A stretch of 64,000 nucleotides of DNA from Cellulomonas dongxiuzhuiae (lineage in GTDB: Bacteria; Actinomycetota; Actinomycetes; Actinomycetales; Cellulomonadaceae). Numbering within the stretch: position 1 is the first letter of the stretch; the number at the start of each line of letters is the position of its first letter. The translations under genes and the position numbers were made by a program. The notes below the pieces were generated by a model. It saw nothing but the letters and a program-made list of their open reading frames with translations, searched no databases and was not told the DNA's origin. Positions 54,860 through 64,000 of the stretch are shown piece after piece. The DNA is taken from the NCBI RefSeq assembly GCF_018623035.1, contig NZ_CP076023.1, positions 2,418,001-2,482,000 on the forward strand, given 5' to 3'.

Positions 54860-56317
54860 TCACGCGAGGACGATGACCGCGTCGTCCGTGACCACGACCA
54901 GACGGCCGCCGATGCCCGTGAGCTGGCGCACGTCCGAGGGCAGGCCGAGCCGCCACGCCTCCACACCGTCGCGCAGCCCCCGGGCGACCAGGTGCCTGAG
55001 GCCCTCACGGGCGGGCTCCGCGGTGAGCACGTGCAGCCCGTCGGTCACCGGCGGGACGCGCTGCTCGGCGACCAGCTCCTCCTCCCAGAGCAACCGCCCG
55101 TCCGCGCCGTCCACAGCGCCGACCGAGCCCTCGCCCGCCATCACCACGACGCGGTGCGCCACGGCGACCGGCGACATCGACGACGGCAGCCGCCACGTCG
55201 CGACGCCGTCCTGCGGCCGCACGGCGACCACACGGTTGCCGATGTCCATCAGGAGCTCGTCGACCGACGCGTCGCCCACGACGTCGAGGGGCAGCCCCGG
55301 GACGCGCGCGCGCATCTCGCCGTCTGCGTCGCGCAGCGTCCCGCCGTACCCCGACTCCCACGTCGCGAAACCGCCGTCGGGCAGGCCCGTGACCAGGATC
55401 TGCCGCCCGGGCGGACCTGCCTCGAGGACCGCGCCCGTGCCCGCGTCGAGCAGCGTGGTCGTCATGGCCACGAGCCCCACGACGCGGTCGTCCCCGACGA
55501 GCCGGGGAGCGGCGCGCACACCGCCGTTGTCGACCAGCGGGATCGGCGAGGTCCACGACCAGCGCACGGTCCCGTCCGTGCCGTCCCGACGCTCGACCAG
55601 GACGTGCCGGTCGCGCAGCCCCGTCGCGACGACGACGTCACCCTCGGCGCGCACGAGGCCGAGCAGGCTCCCCTCGATCTCCCACGTCCCCCGCTGCTCA
55701 CCACCGTCCGGGTCCAGCGCGAGGACCTGCGTCGGCGGCACGTACGGCGTGGACTCCCCCGAGCCGCCGTAGACGACCCCCGGCTCCGTCCAGGTGCACA
55801 GCAGCAGCGCCGCCGGGTCCGCCGTCGCCGAGCACGCCACCGCCACGGACTCGAAGCCCGAGCCGGCCTCGTCGACGACCGGTACCTCCCAGCGCAGCGC
55901 GCCGGTCGCCGGCTCCCACGAGCGCACGGTCCAGCGCCCCTGAGCGCCGGCGACGGTCACGATCGCGCCGCCCGCGCTCAGCACGGGTGTCGGTCCGTCC
56001 GCGACCGTCCGCCAGCGCTCGACGGGCACCTGCTCCAGCGGACGCACGACGCCGGGCAGCGCGGCGAAGGCGTCGGCCCGCTCGTGCGCGGCCCGCTCGG
56101 TGACACCGGTCGCGACGGCCGCGGCGCCGACCACCACGACGAGGGCGCCCACGACCCACGGCCACCGGCGTCGGCCGTCCCCCGGGGCGCCCATGGCGTC
56201 GGCAGCGGCCCGAGCACGCGCGTCGTCGCGCGCCGAGGCGCCGCCGGTCCCCGAGGGGTCGTCGTCGTCGACAAGCTCGACCGGCCGCATCTGCGAGGCC
56301 GGGCGTACGCCACCCAT
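54860..56317 (-). CDS. PQQ-like beta-propeller membrane-anchored protein
   Basis: The 485-residue protein has an acidic cytoplasmic start, one membrane segment (about 52-72, WPWVVGALVVVVGAAAVATG) and an outer domain of repeated beta blades. Repeats such as WEPATGALRWEVPVVDEAG, ALDPDGGEQRGTWEIEGSLL and AVDGADGRLLWEEELVAE follow the PQQ_2 pattern. No enzyme residues for PQQ are evident, so it is probably a scaffold or sensor. TAGGCT ends six bases before the ATG. Confidence 0.82.
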   Translation of the reverse strand: MGGVRPASQMRPVELVDDDDPSGTGGASARDDARARAAADAMGAPGDGRRRWPWVVGALVVVVGAAAVATGVTERAAHERADAFAALPGVVRPLEQVPVERWRTVADGPTPVLSAGGAIVTVAGAQGRWTVRSWEPATGALRWEVPVVDEAGSGFESVAVACSATADPAALLLCTWTEPGVVYGGSGESTPYVPPTQVLALDPDGGEQRGTWEIEGSLLGLVRAEGDVVVATGLRDRHVLVERRDGTDGTVRWSWTSPIPLVDNGGVRAAPRLVGDDRVVGLVAMTTTLLDAGTGAVLEAGPPGRQILVTGLPDGGFATWESGYGGTLRDADGEMRARVPGLPLDVVGDASVDELLMDIGNRVVAVRPQDGVATWRLPSSMSPVAVAHRVVVMAGEGSVGAVDGADGRLLWEEELVAEQRVPPVTDGLHVLTAEPAREGLRHLVARGLRDGVEAWRLGLPSDVRQLTGIGGRLVVVTDDAVIVLA

Positions 56318-56361
56318 GGGCCGAGCCTAGGCCACGCCCGCCCCGCGGGCCGGGCGTGCGG

Positions 56362-56739
56362 TCAGACCCACTGGACGAGCTGCCAGACGATCCCGTTCGG
56401 GTCCGCGAACTGGCAGTAGCGCTCGCCCCACGGCTCGGTCTCCGGCGGCGTGACGACCTGGGCCCCGGCCGCGGCGATGCGCGCGAACTCGGCGTCCACG
56501 TCGTCGACCACGAACGCGAGCAGCAGGCCCTGCCCGGCGGGCCCGGCGATCCGCTCGGGCTTGAAGCTCGACAGGCCCACGCGCAGCAGCGCCAGCTCGA
56601 ACCCGGCGTCCGGGTGGTTCAGGGACACGAAGCCGTCGGCGGACATCTTCTCGCTGAAGCCCAGGTGGGTGCGGGCGAAGTCCGCCGACGCGGCGACGTC
56701 GGGGACGTTGAGGGAGACGGCGGACGCGGTGATGTGCAT
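56362..56739 (-). CDS. VOC family protein
   Basis: The 125-residue protein has MHITASAVSLNVPDVAASAD, FARTHLGFSEKMSADGFVSL, LLLAFVVDDVDAEFARIAAA and the closing WGERYCQFADPNGIVWQLVQ, a complete VOC domain. Glu and His positions for a metal are not fully kept, so catalysis is uncertain. The ATG at 56739 has AGAGGA upstream. Confidence 0.92.
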   Translation of the reverse strand: MHITASAVSLNVPDVAASADFARTHLGFSEKMSADGFVSLNHPDAGFELALLRVGLSSFKPERIAGPAGQGLLLAFVVDDVDAEFARIAAAGAQVVTPPETEPWGERYCQFADPNGIVWQLVQWV

Positions 56740-56843
56740 GACGGTCCTCTCACGGGCGGTGCCCCGTGCGCGCGAGCCGGGGTCCTTGCGGCTGATTCTC
56801 CGGAGGAGCGCAGCCGCGCGCGACCCGGGGGCCTGGCGCCCGG

Positions 56844-58064
56844 TCAGGCGACGGGGCTGCGTCCCTGCGTGACGACCGGCATCGTGACGACCCGCAGGGA
56901 CCGGTCGCCGAACACGACGACCGCCCCCTCGCGCAGCCGCACGGGATGGTCCACCGGGCACACGACCTGTCCGCCGTCGGGCAGCGTCACCAGGGTGCCG
57001 TTGGTCGAGCCTCGGTCCACGACCCACGCACCGCCGGCGGAGTCCACCGCGAGCTGCAGATGGGTCTTGGAGACCGATCGCGTCGGGTCGGCGACGCGCA
57101 CGACCTGCAGGCCGGGGCCGGGCGAGGGGTTGCGACCGACGAGCGCGAGCCGCTCCACGGTGAGCACGCGACCGTCGTCGAACGCGACCCGCAGCCCCGG
57201 CGTGGGCTCGGGCCGCGGCTCGGGGATCACGTCCGTGCGCGGCGCGGCGGGGCGTGTCGTCTCGAGCTCAGGCGCCAGCCCGAACGCCAGCGTCGGCGCC
57301 GAGCGCACCGCCGGGATCGCGCGCGTGTCGAGGTCGGGGGCCGAGCGCTGAGGGTGCAGCGGTGCCAGGACCAGGCCGCCCGCCGGGGTCGCGAGGGCCG
57401 ATGCGACGGGTGTCGGCACCTCCGGGGCCTGCGGACCGCGGACGGCGGTCGCCACGACCGCCGGCCGCTCGGGCACGGGCCGCTCGCCCGCAGCCGCACC
57501 GGCGGGGGCCGCGTCGGTGCCGGCCACGTGCCGGTGCGCGCCTTGGCCGCGGCGCGACGACGTGGTCACCCGCAGCACCTCCGCGTCGACCGCGCGGTCG
57601 TGCCAACCGCGCCGCCGGCCCGTCCGGTCGAGCAGCGGTGACAGCAGCACCACGTACTGCCCGACGGCGCAGACCAGCGTCCCCGCCGCCACGACGAGCC
57701 CGCGCACGAGCACACGACCCGCACCGACAGGACGGCGGCTGTGCACGTCGACCGTCCGCACACCCACCAGCCGCCGACCGAGGGTCCAGCCCAGGCGACC
57801 GTGCGCGAGCCACTGCGCGACCGTGACGACCGTGGCCAGGACCACCGCGGCGAGGAGCAGCGGCACCGGGACGGCGGGGGCGTCCGGCGCCGCGGCACCG
57901 TCCCGCAGCGCGGCGCTGGCGCGCAGGGCCGCCACGAGGACGACCCCGCCGCCGAGCACCAGCAGGACCACCTGGTCGACGAGGACCGCGAGGAACCGCC
58001 GGCCCAGGCTCGCCGGCCGGTCGTCCAGCCTGCCGTCCGGCGCGGTCGCAGGTCGGGCGGTCAT
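56844..58064 (-). CDS. RDD-family membrane protein with C-terminal FHA domain
   Basis: The 406-residue protein starts with an RDD module of three membrane helices (SLGRRFLAVLVDQVVLLVLG, GWTLGRRLVGVRTVDVHSRR, GRRRGWHDRAVDAEVLRV). A Pro/Ala-rich linker follows, then an FHA domain (about 305-400) with VGRNPSPGPG, RSVSKTHLQL and VVDRGSTNGT, which binds phosphothreonine. It is last in the MoxR operon and its ATG overlaps the TgpA stop. It may link the operon to a Ser/Thr kinase encoded nearby outside the window. Confidence 0.9.
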   Translation of the reverse strand: MTARPATAPDGRLDDRPASLGRRFLAVLVDQVVLLVLGGGVVLVAALRASAALRDGAAAPDAPAVPVPLLLAAVVLATVVTVAQWLAHGRLGWTLGRRLVGVRTVDVHSRRPVGAGRVLVRGLVVAAGTLVCAVGQYVVLLSPLLDRTGRRRGWHDRAVDAEVLRVTTSSRRGQGAHRHVAGTDAAPAGAAAGERPVPERPAVVATAVRGPQAPEVPTPVASALATPAGGLVLAPLHPQRSAPDLDTRAIPAVRSAPTLAFGLAPELETTRPAAPRTDVIPEPRPEPTPGLRVAFDDGRVLTVERLALVGRNPSPGPGLQVVRVADPTRSVSKTHLQLAVDSAGGAWVVDRGSTNGTLVTLPDGGQVVCPVDHPVRLREGAVVVFGDRSLRVVTMPVVTQGRSPVA

Positions 58065-60451
58065 CGTTCACCTCGGCGGGCTCGGCGGGTCCGACGGGTC
58101 CGTCGGGTGGGTGCGGCCGGCGCCGTCGACGGTAGCGCCACCTGCTGCCGGGGGGCGCGCGCCGGGGCGGACGGCCGCCGCAGCGACGCCGGCGAGGCGT
58201 GCGACCGTACGCGCCGTCGCCACGGCAGGGTCCGGCGCAGCGCCTCGACCGTCGCGTCCACGTCGGCCCAGTACGCCTCGACCTCCGCGCGCTCGGGCGA
58301 GCCGGCCGCGAAGACCGCGCGGTCGGCGCGGCGGGCGAGCGCCTCGACACGCGCCGCGACGGCCGGGTGCCCGCCGGCGATGGTCGTGCTCCACAGCCGG
58401 GCCGTCTCGCGGCGCGTCGCCGCCGCCGCGGGGACGCCGCCCATGTCCCGCGCGGTGTCGACCACCTCGTCCCAGCCGCCGGCGACCCGCCGCACGGGGT
58501 CGGCCGCGCGTCGGCGACGACGCCGCCGACGCGCCTTGAGAGCGACCACCACGAGCACCGGCGACAGCAGCACCAGGACCCCGCCGAGGCCGATGCCGGT
58601 CCACGCCGCGATGCGCAGCCACAGCGCGAGACCGGAGTCGTCCGCGGGCGGGTCCTCCGTCTGCGGCTGCTCGGTGTCGTCGTCCGGCGGCGTCACGCGG
58701 TCCGGCGGGAGCGCGGGCGGCTGCACGACCTGCGGCTGCGGGTCGGTGTCCGTCTCCTCCTGCTCCTGCTCGGGGGTGCGCGAGCGCGGCGGCGTCACGT
58801 CGAACGGCACCCAGCCACGCCCCGCGAACGCCACCTCGACCCAGGCCTGCACGTCACGGCCGCGGATCTCCACGGCGCCGCCCTCGTCGGTGGGCACCGT
58901 GACCTCGCCGTCACCCTCGGCGTCGTCGCCCGAGCCGGGCACGAAGCCGAGCACGACCCGTGCCGGCAGCCCCCTCTCGCGGATCATCAGGGCGGCTGCG
59001 GCCGCGTACTGCTCGCCGTCACCGACCATGACGTCGCCGACCAGCAGGTCCGCCAGCCGCGCGGCGCCGTGGCCGGACAGCGACGGGTAGTCCCCGGCGT
59101 CGGTCAGGCCGTGGCTGAAGTACCCCTCCTCGCTCAGGTGCGTCGCGATGGTGCGCGCGACCTGCACGGGCGTGCCGGCGTCGCGCGCCACGTCGGCGGC
59201 GGCGACCGCGACGGCCTGCGGCGTGCCGCCGGACGCCGGCTGCACGACCGCGCCGGCCCCGGCGCCCCCGATCGCGTCGTCGTCGGGCACCGGAGGCACG
59301 ACGACGTCCAGCGAGTACGTCATGCCCTCCCGGACGCCCGACGTGACGACCGCGGCACCGCTCGCGTCGTTGAAGCGCAGGTCGGCGGTGGCCCGACCCA
59401 GGTCCACCGACCGGGCGTGCCCGACGGTCGGCAACCAGACGCCCTGCAGGGCACCGATCGTGACGTCGACGCGCGCCGACTCCCCCCGCACGGGGACGTC
59501 GATGACGTCACCCACGCGCCGGAACTCCCCCGACGCCTCCGCCGAGCCGTCCCCGGCCACGTTGAAAACGACGCCGTCGTAGCGGTCGAACGTCGCGAGC
59601 CGCACGCGCGCGCCCTGCGGCAGGCCGTCGACCGTCAGCAGCACCGTGTCGTCGAGCTTGACCAGGCGCCGGAAGGACGCGAGCGGGCTCGGGTAGTCGC
59701 GCGGGTCGAACGGCGGCACGATCTCGTCGCGGACGACGACGCGCGGCTGGTCCGCCAGCACCAGCGGAGCCCCCACGAGCCCGCCCGCGGCCGCGACGGC
59801 CGCGAGCGCACCTGTCGCGACCACGCGGCGCGGCCGCCACGAGCCGTTGCGCCACGCGGCCCAGCTGAGGCCGACCGCCGCGAGCACGGTGCCGATGACC
59901 ACCGGCGGCACGGGCGGCTGCCGGGTGCCCAGCACGACCGCGCCGGCGAGGACCAGGACGGGCACGACCGCCGCGAGCGACGCGACGGACGGCCGGCGCA
60001 CCCGCAGCGTCAGCGTGAGCGCGGTCGCGGTGCCGACGAGACTGAGCAGGAACGCGGCCACGAGCAGCGTGCCGCCCGTGCCGACGGGCGGCTGCAGCGT
60101 GAGGACCTGCTTCCACGTCGAGGCCGCACCGCGTGCCAGCGCGGCGAACGTCGCGGGCGTCGGCACGACCCCGGCGACCGTCGTCGTGGGCGCCGCGAGC
60201 GCACCACCCGCGATCGCGTACACCGCGACGAGGACCGCGACGACGACGAGCGCGGACCAGCGGCGCAGCGCGCCGACGACCGTGACCGTCGCCGCGAGCA
60301 GCACGCCGCCGAGCAGGGCCGGGAGAACGGCCGAGGTGCCGTACACCGGCAGCAGCGGCGTCAGCGCCAGCGCCACGGCGGCGACCAGCACGAGCACGTC
60401 GCGCGCGGCGTCGGCGGGCTCGCGGACCCCGATCCGCTGCCCCGGCCTCAC
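58061..60451 (-). CDS. TgpA-like membrane transglutaminase (DUF3488)
   Basis: The 796-residue protein has an N-terminal block of about seven membrane helices (20-235), an outer transglutaminase core, one more helix (about 620-645) and an Arg/Pro-rich tail. The core shows YPSLSGHGAARLADLLVGD, AAALMIRERGLPARVVLGFV, RGRDVQAWVEVAFAGRGW and FDVTPPRSR. The usual catalytic Cys is replaced by Gly or Ala (GDGEQYAAAAALM), so the domain may be non-catalytic. The GTG at 60451 has GGAGG six bases upstream. It is co-transcribed with moxR and DUF58 genes. Confidence 0.88.
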   Translation of the reverse strand: MRPGQRIGVREPADAARDVLVLVAAVALALTPLLPVYGTSAVLPALLGGVLLAATVTVVGALRRWSALVVVAVLVAVYAIAGGALAAPTTTVAGVVPTPATFAALARGAASTWKQVLTLQPPVGTGGTLLVAAFLLSLVGTATALTLTLRVRRPSVASLAAVVPVLVLAGAVVLGTRQPPVPPVVIGTVLAAVGLSWAAWRNGSWRPRRVVATGALAAVAAAGGLVGAPLVLADQPRVVVRDEIVPPFDPRDYPSPLASFRRLVKLDDTVLLTVDGLPQGARVRLATFDRYDGVVFNVAGDGSAEASGEFRRVGDVIDVPVRGESARVDVTIGALQGVWLPTVGHARSVDLGRATADLRFNDASGAAVVTSGVREGMTYSLDVVVPPVPDDDAIGGAGAGAVVQPASGGTPQAVAVAAADVARDAGTPVQVARTIATHLSEEGYFSHGLTDAGDYPSLSGHGAARLADLLVGDVMVGDGEQYAAAAALMIRERGLPARVVLGFVPGSGDDAEGDGEVTVPTDEGGAVEIRGRDVQAWVEVAFAGRGWVPFDVTPPRSRTPEQEQEETDTDPQPQVVQPPALPPDRVTPPDDDTEQPQTEDPPADDSGLALWLRIAAWTGIGLGGVLVLLSPVLVVVALKARRRRRRRRAADPVRRVAGGWDEVVDTARDMGGVPAAAATRRETARLWSTTIAGGHPAVAARVEALARRADRAVFAAGSPERAEVEAYWADVDATVEALRRTLPWRRRVRSHASPASLRRPSAPARAPRQQVALPSTAPAAPTRRTRRTRRARRGER

Positions 60452-60470
60452 GAGACGCCTCCGGACGCGC

Positions 60471-61619
60471 TCATCCGACGACCCGTCGCAGCGCACGCGG
60501 CAGGTCCTCGAGGCGTCCCACGGTCCCGAGCGTCAGGGACCCCTGCGTGCGGACCGCGACGTCCTGACCCAGCGCGCAGCGCAGGACGACCGCGCGGGTG
60601 CCTGCGGGCAACGCACGTGCGCCGAGCCGGAGGTCGGCGTCCGAGGGCGCTCCCCCGGTGACGAGGAACGCGACGGACGCGTCGGGCGTCTCGCGCACGA
60701 CGCGGCGTCCGAGCAGCACGGCCCCGGCACCCGCGGGCGACCACGACAGGCGCGAGCAGTCGTCGAGCAGCAGCGGCGGGGTCACCGTGCGCAGCCGACC
60801 GGCACCGGCCAGCAGCTCGACGTCGCGCTCGTCGCGGATCGCCTGGACCGCGATCGACGCGGCCACCGAGACGGCCAGCTCGAGCTCGTCGGGGTGCGTG
60901 TAGTCGCCGACCGCCGTCGCCAGGGCGATGGACGTGAGCGTGCGGCGCGTGTCCTCGAACTGCTTGACCATGAGCTTCCCGCGGCGCGCGGTGGTGCGCC
61001 AGTGGATGTAGCGCCGGTCGTCGCCGGCGACGTAGTCGCGCAGCGCGTGGAAGTTGAGGTCCGAGTCGGACAGGTCGCGCGTCGCCTGGCCCTCGAGGTC
61101 GCGCAGCAGCCCGGCGTTGGCCCCGCCGAGCGCGACGACCTCGGGGTGGACGAAGAGCTCGGCCGGCTCCGTCCAGCGCAGCCGGCGCTGCAGCAGCCCG
61201 AGCGGGTCACCGCGGCGCGACACCACGGGGCCCACGACGATCACCGCGCGCCGGTCCGTCGGCACCGCGAACAGGTCGTCGTGCGTCGCGCCCGGCGCGA
61301 GGCTCGGCACCGACAGCTCGACGACGCGGTCCCCGACGGGCAGGTCGACCTGCGACGGCAGCGAACGCCGTGAGGCGGCGTTGCGGACGTCGACGCGGCC
61401 CACGGCGCGCTGGCCGATGCGCACGCGGTGGTCGGCGAGGTCGAGGACGACGCGGTAGCGGGTGCGGCCGACCGTCATGGCCAACGCCGCGACGAGCACG
61501 CCGAGCAGCGCCACGCCGAGCGCGGCGAGCTCGCCCCACCCGAGCAGGCGTCCCGCCCCGAGGGCCAGGAGCGCCACGACGGCGACCCCCCACCCGAGGG
61601 GCGCGACGCGCAGACCCAT
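60471..61619 (-). CDS. DUF58 domain protein
   Basis: The 382-residue protein has two membrane helices near the start (WGVAVVALLALGAGRLLGWG and ALLGVLVAALAMTVG), a beta-rich part, the DUF58 motif DLNFHALRDYVAGDDRRYIH with WRTTARRGKLMVKQFEDTR, and a von Willebrand A-like end. It is the constant partner of MoxR ATPases and may be remodelled by them. It begins three bases after the moxR stop. Confidence 0.93.
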   Translation of the reverse strand: MGLRVAPLGWGVAVVALLALGAGRLLGWGELAALGVALLGVLVAALAMTVGRTRYRVVLDLADHRVRIGQRAVGRVDVRNAASRRSLPSQVDLPVGDRVVELSVPSLAPGATHDDLFAVPTDRRAVIVVGPVVSRRGDPLGLLQRRLRWTEPAELFVHPEVVALGGANAGLLRDLEGQATRDLSDSDLNFHALRDYVAGDDRRYIHWRTTARRGKLMVKQFEDTRRTLTSIALATAVGDYTHPDELELAVSVAASIAVQAIRDERDVELLAGAGRLRTVTPPLLLDDCSRLSWSPAGAGAVLLGRRVVRETPDASVAFLVTGGAPSDADLRLGARALPAGTRAVVLRCALGQDVAVRTQGSLTLGTVGRLEDLPRALRRVVG

Positions 61620-61622
61620 GCC

Positions 61623-62579
61623 TCAGCCCTGCCGCAGGGCCGGCGGCGCGACCTGGTCCAGGACGCGCGCGACGACCTCGGTCGCCGTGACGCCGGCGAA
61701 CTCGGCCTCCGAGTCCAGCATCAGCCGGTGGGCGAGCACGGCCTGGCCGAGCACCTTGATGTCGTCGGGCAGGACGTAGTCCCGGCCGTCGGCGGCGGCG
61801 GCGACCTTGGCGCACCGCACGAGCGCCAGACCGCCGCGGATGCTCGCGCCGAGCGACGTCTGCGGGTCGTCGCGCGTCGCCTCGAGCAGCCGGGCGACGT
61901 AGTCGAGCACGGCCTCGTCGACGTGGACGGTCAGCGCGAGGTCGGACATGGTCCCCACGGCCTGCGTCGTGATGCGCGGACGCAGGGCGGCCGTGCGGTC
62001 CTTGACGCCCGCGAGGATCTCGACCGACGACGCGCGGTCCGGGTACCCGAGCGACGTCTTGAGCAGGAACCGGTCCAGCTGCGCCTCGGGCAGCCGGTAG
62101 GTGCCGGCCTGCTCGATCGGGTTCTGCGTCGCGATCACCATGAACGGCCGCCCGACGGGGTGCGTGACGCCGTCGACGGTGACGTTCGCCTCCTCCATCA
62201 CCTCGAGCAGCGCGGCCTGCGTCTTGGGCGAGGCACGGTTGATCTCGTCGGCCAGCACCACGGACGCGAAGATCGGGCCCGGGTGGAACTCGAACCGCTG
62301 GGACGACTGGTCGTAGATCGTCACGCCCGTCACGTCCGAGGGCAGCAGGTCGGGCGTGAACTGGATGCGGTGGTGCGAGCCCTGCACGGTCGCCGAGATC
62401 GCCTTGGCGAGCGACGTCTTGCCGGTGCCCGGGGCGTCCTCGAGAAGCACGTGCCCGTCGGCGAGCATCGCGATCAGCACGAGCCGGACGGTCTCCTCCT
62501 TGCCGAGGAGCGCTTGCCCGACGTTGGCCACCAGGGCGTCGAACGTCTCGGCGAACCAGGTGGTCTGCTCCGGGGTCAT
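61623..62579 (-). CDS. MoxR-family AAA+ ATPase
   Basis: The 318-residue ATPase has Walker A EDAPGTGKTSLAKAI, Walker B SVVLADEINRASPKTQAALL, sensor MVIATQNPIEQAGTYRLPEA and the lid GASIRGGLALVRCAKVAAAA. MoxR proteins act as chaperones for metal insertion or complex assembly, typically with DUF58 and vWA proteins. ATG at 62579 has GGAG nine bases upstream; a GTG at 62642 overlapping the upstream gene is possible. Confidence 0.94.
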   Translation of the reverse strand: MTPEQTTWFAETFDALVANVGQALLGKEETVRLVLIAMLADGHVLLEDAPGTGKTSLAKAISATVQGSHHRIQFTPDLLPSDVTGVTIYDQSSQRFEFHPGPIFASVVLADEINRASPKTQAALLEVMEEANVTVDGVTHPVGRPFMVIATQNPIEQAGTYRLPEAQLDRFLLKTSLGYPDRASSVEILAGVKDRTAALRPRITTQAVGTMSDLALTVHVDEAVLDYVARLLEATRDDPQTSLGASIRGGLALVRCAKVAAAADGRDYVLPDDIKVLGQAVLAHRLMLDSEAEFAGVTATEVVARVLDQVAPPALRQG

Positions 62580-62628
62580 GTGCGGGGGCTCCAGTCGGTG
62601 GGGGTGGACGTGCGGGGCGGGCGGGGCA

Positions 62629-64000
62629 TCATCCGCCGTCACCGGGGTCCGGCGTGGGTGGGGCGGCCGGGACCGTCGCGACGGCCGACTCGGCCCAGCC
62701 CGACGACGTGCCGAACTGGTTGACGGCCCGGACGCGGATGCGGACGGTGGTGCCCGCCGCAGCAGGCGAGGGCAGCGGCGCGTTGTCGAGCCGGTCGGTG
62801 GTGGCGCGCGGCATGTCCTGCCAGCCCCCCGTCGCGGTGCGGACCTGGACGTCGTAGCCGAGGATCGCCGCTCCGCCGGTGTCGCCGGGAGGCGCCCAGT
62901 CCGCGGACAGCGACGCACCGTCCGCGGCGACGGACAGGGCGAACCCGCCCCCCACGTCGCCCGGCTCGCTCGCCCGGGTGATCGTCCGCTCCGCGGACCC
63001 CGCACCGCCCTGCCCGGCCGCGTTCGACGGTGTGACGACGACCCGGAACGAGGCGGACCGCTTGAGGAAGCTGTAGCTCGGCATGCCGGACGACGAGGAG
63101 GCGGAGGTCCCCGTGACGTTGCGCTGCACGTCCGTCTGCCGACCGTCCACCCAGAACTCGACCGTGTAGCCGCCTGTCGCACCGCCCCACTGGACGTCCG
63201 CCCACGACGCGGAGATCGAGCTGATCTGGCGCGAGTCGGTCCACTGCGGGTCCGCGATGACCACCGAGTCGACGCTCGACGGCGCCGTGACGGGATTCGG
63301 CTGGGACGTCGCCGCGGCGCTCCACTCCCCGCACCCGGCGGCGTTGCACGCCATCACCTGGACGCGCACGGGCTCGCCGCCCCGCAGCGCACCGACCTCG
63401 AGCGACGTGCCCGGGCCCGCATCGCGGTCGACGTCGTTGACCTTGACCACGTGGCGCGTGACGGGCGAGCCGCGGTCGTCGGGACGCTGCCACGAGATGA
63501 GCACCGACCCGTCGCGGAAGGCCCCGCCGGACCGCCCGGTGACGGAGACCCCGCTCACCGCGACGGGCACGCCGAACGCCGATGCGCTCGCCGTGGCCGC
63601 ATCGCCCGGCCCGACCTTGTTCACGGCTCTGAGCTCGAACGTGTAGCTCTGCCCGTTCACCGCACCGGTGAACGCGTAGTCGCGCGCGTCGGCGCTCGGG
63701 ATGTCGACGGTCTTCCCGCCCGGTCCACGGATCGCGAGCTGGAAGCCCTTGAGGGAGTCGCCGTTGGCCGCCGCGTCGCCCCAGGCGACGTTGATCTGCC
63801 CGCCGACGGGGGTGTCGTGGCGCGTCGCGGTGAGACCGGTGGGCGCGCCCGGCGGCCCGGCCGGGACCTCCGTCGCGGACCACAGGCTCCAGCCGCTCGG
63901 CTCGGGCGCCTTGTTGTGCGCCCGCACCCGGACGGAGTAGGCGACGCCGTTGCGCAGCCGGTCGAACGTGTAGCTCGTCGACGTGGTGGTGCGCGTGGCG
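62629..64000 (-). CDS. Fibronectin type III repeat protein, C-terminal part
   Basis: The gene enters from the right edge and at least 456 codons are visible. It holds four to five Fn3 modules with the usual strands, for example APTGLTATRHDTPVGGQINV, YTFELRAVNKVGPGD, RVQVMACNAAGCGEWS and VRIRVRAVNQFGTSSGWAES. The protein ends PPTPDPGDGG. The N-terminus is missing, so signal peptide and anchor cannot be seen; long relatives at the head of MoxR operons are exported surface proteins with Ig-like repeats. Confidence 0.88.
   Translation of the reverse strand, partial: ATRTTTSTSYTFDRLRNGVAYSVRVRAHNKAPEPSGWSLWSATEVPAGPPGAPTGLTATRHDTPVGGQINVAWGDAAANGDSLKGFQLAIRGPGGKTVDIPSADARDYAFTGAVNGQSYTFELRAVNKVGPGDAATASASAFGVPVAVSGVSVTGRSGGAFRDGSVLISWQRPDDRGSPVTRHVVKVNDVDRDAGPGTSLEVGALRGGEPVRVQVMACNAAGCGEWSAAATSQPNPVTAPSSVDSVVIADPQWTDSRQISSISASWADVQWGGATGGYTVEFWVDGRQTDVQRNVTGTSASSSSGMPSYSFLKRSASFRVVVTPSNAAGQGGAGSAERTITRASEPGDVGGGFALSVAADGASLSADWAPPGDTGGAAILGYDVQVRTATGGWQDMPRATTDRLDNAPLPSPAAAGTTVRIRVRAVNQFGTSSGWAESAVATVPAAPPTPDPGDGG

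Overview
The window comes from a very GC-rich actinobacterium of the Micrococcales, most likely a Cellulomonas or close relative. This rests on codon use with G or C at almost every third position, frequent GTG starts, FasR-fabD-fabH-acpP-fabF, a homodimeric aceE, DUF3052, DUF3145, a BldC-like regulator, and a maltose-type ABC operon with a GH13 enzyme. The call is inference from gene content, not a database match. No rRNA, CRISPR array, intact prophage or intact insertion sequence was seen.

Layout. 1-3300: end of a sensor kinase, rnpB on the minus strand, and a tautomerase gene split by about 1.25 kb of foreign, partly AT-richer DNA, then yaaA. 3300-7160: a leftward, mostly overlapping chain ADH > Nif3-like > zinc-ribbon coiled coil > histidine phosphatase. 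7250-8540: tRNA-Val, peroxiredoxin and DUF3052. 8544-17200: aceE, then the PucR-type regulator FasR and the fatty-acid synthase II operon. 17260-20560: ApbE, an NqrB/RnfD-ferredoxin-reductase fusion and an FMN-binding lipoprotein, which together look like a transmembrane flavin electron-transfer unit. 20760-23230: DUF3145, def, a BldC-like gene behind a c-di-GMP-I riboswitch, and DUF1206. 23340-28830: a DGPF/ECF42-type sigma pair, tRNA with CAT anticodon, two PAP2 phosphatases, tRNA-Asn, a phosphoesterase and small proteins. 29140-33710: transglutaminase, dnaG, a second DGPF gene and dgt. 33740-40720: malEFG-like importer, LacI regulator and alpha-glucosidase. 40780-46000: YbdK-type ligase, dusB, ArsR/SRPBCC pair, TetR and a quinone-oxidoreductase-like MDR. 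46060-50230: glyS and a Zur-controlled znuACB operon. 50260-56740: DedA-like protein, VOC proteins, uppS, recO, leuA with its leader peptide, and a beta-propeller membrane protein. 56840-64000: a MoxR-DUF58-TgpA-RDD/FHA operon headed by a fibronectin-III protein cut by the window end.

Regulation can be read in many places. Two DGPF genes 8.6 kb apart carry the same TGTCGA-N17-CGTC promoter next to an ECF42-type sigma gene. fasR and fabD share the element TTGTG-N4-TCC-N-ACAAC. znuA has two Zur-like boxes. The TetR/MDR intergenic region has two tandem CTTAC-N3-GTRAG operators. leuA has a 15-residue leader with three adjacent Leu codons. Around a dozen genes have a TANNNT hexamer 6-7 bases before the start codon, implying leaderless mRNAs, and all three tRNA genes have such a hexamer exactly 12 bases before the mature 5' end.
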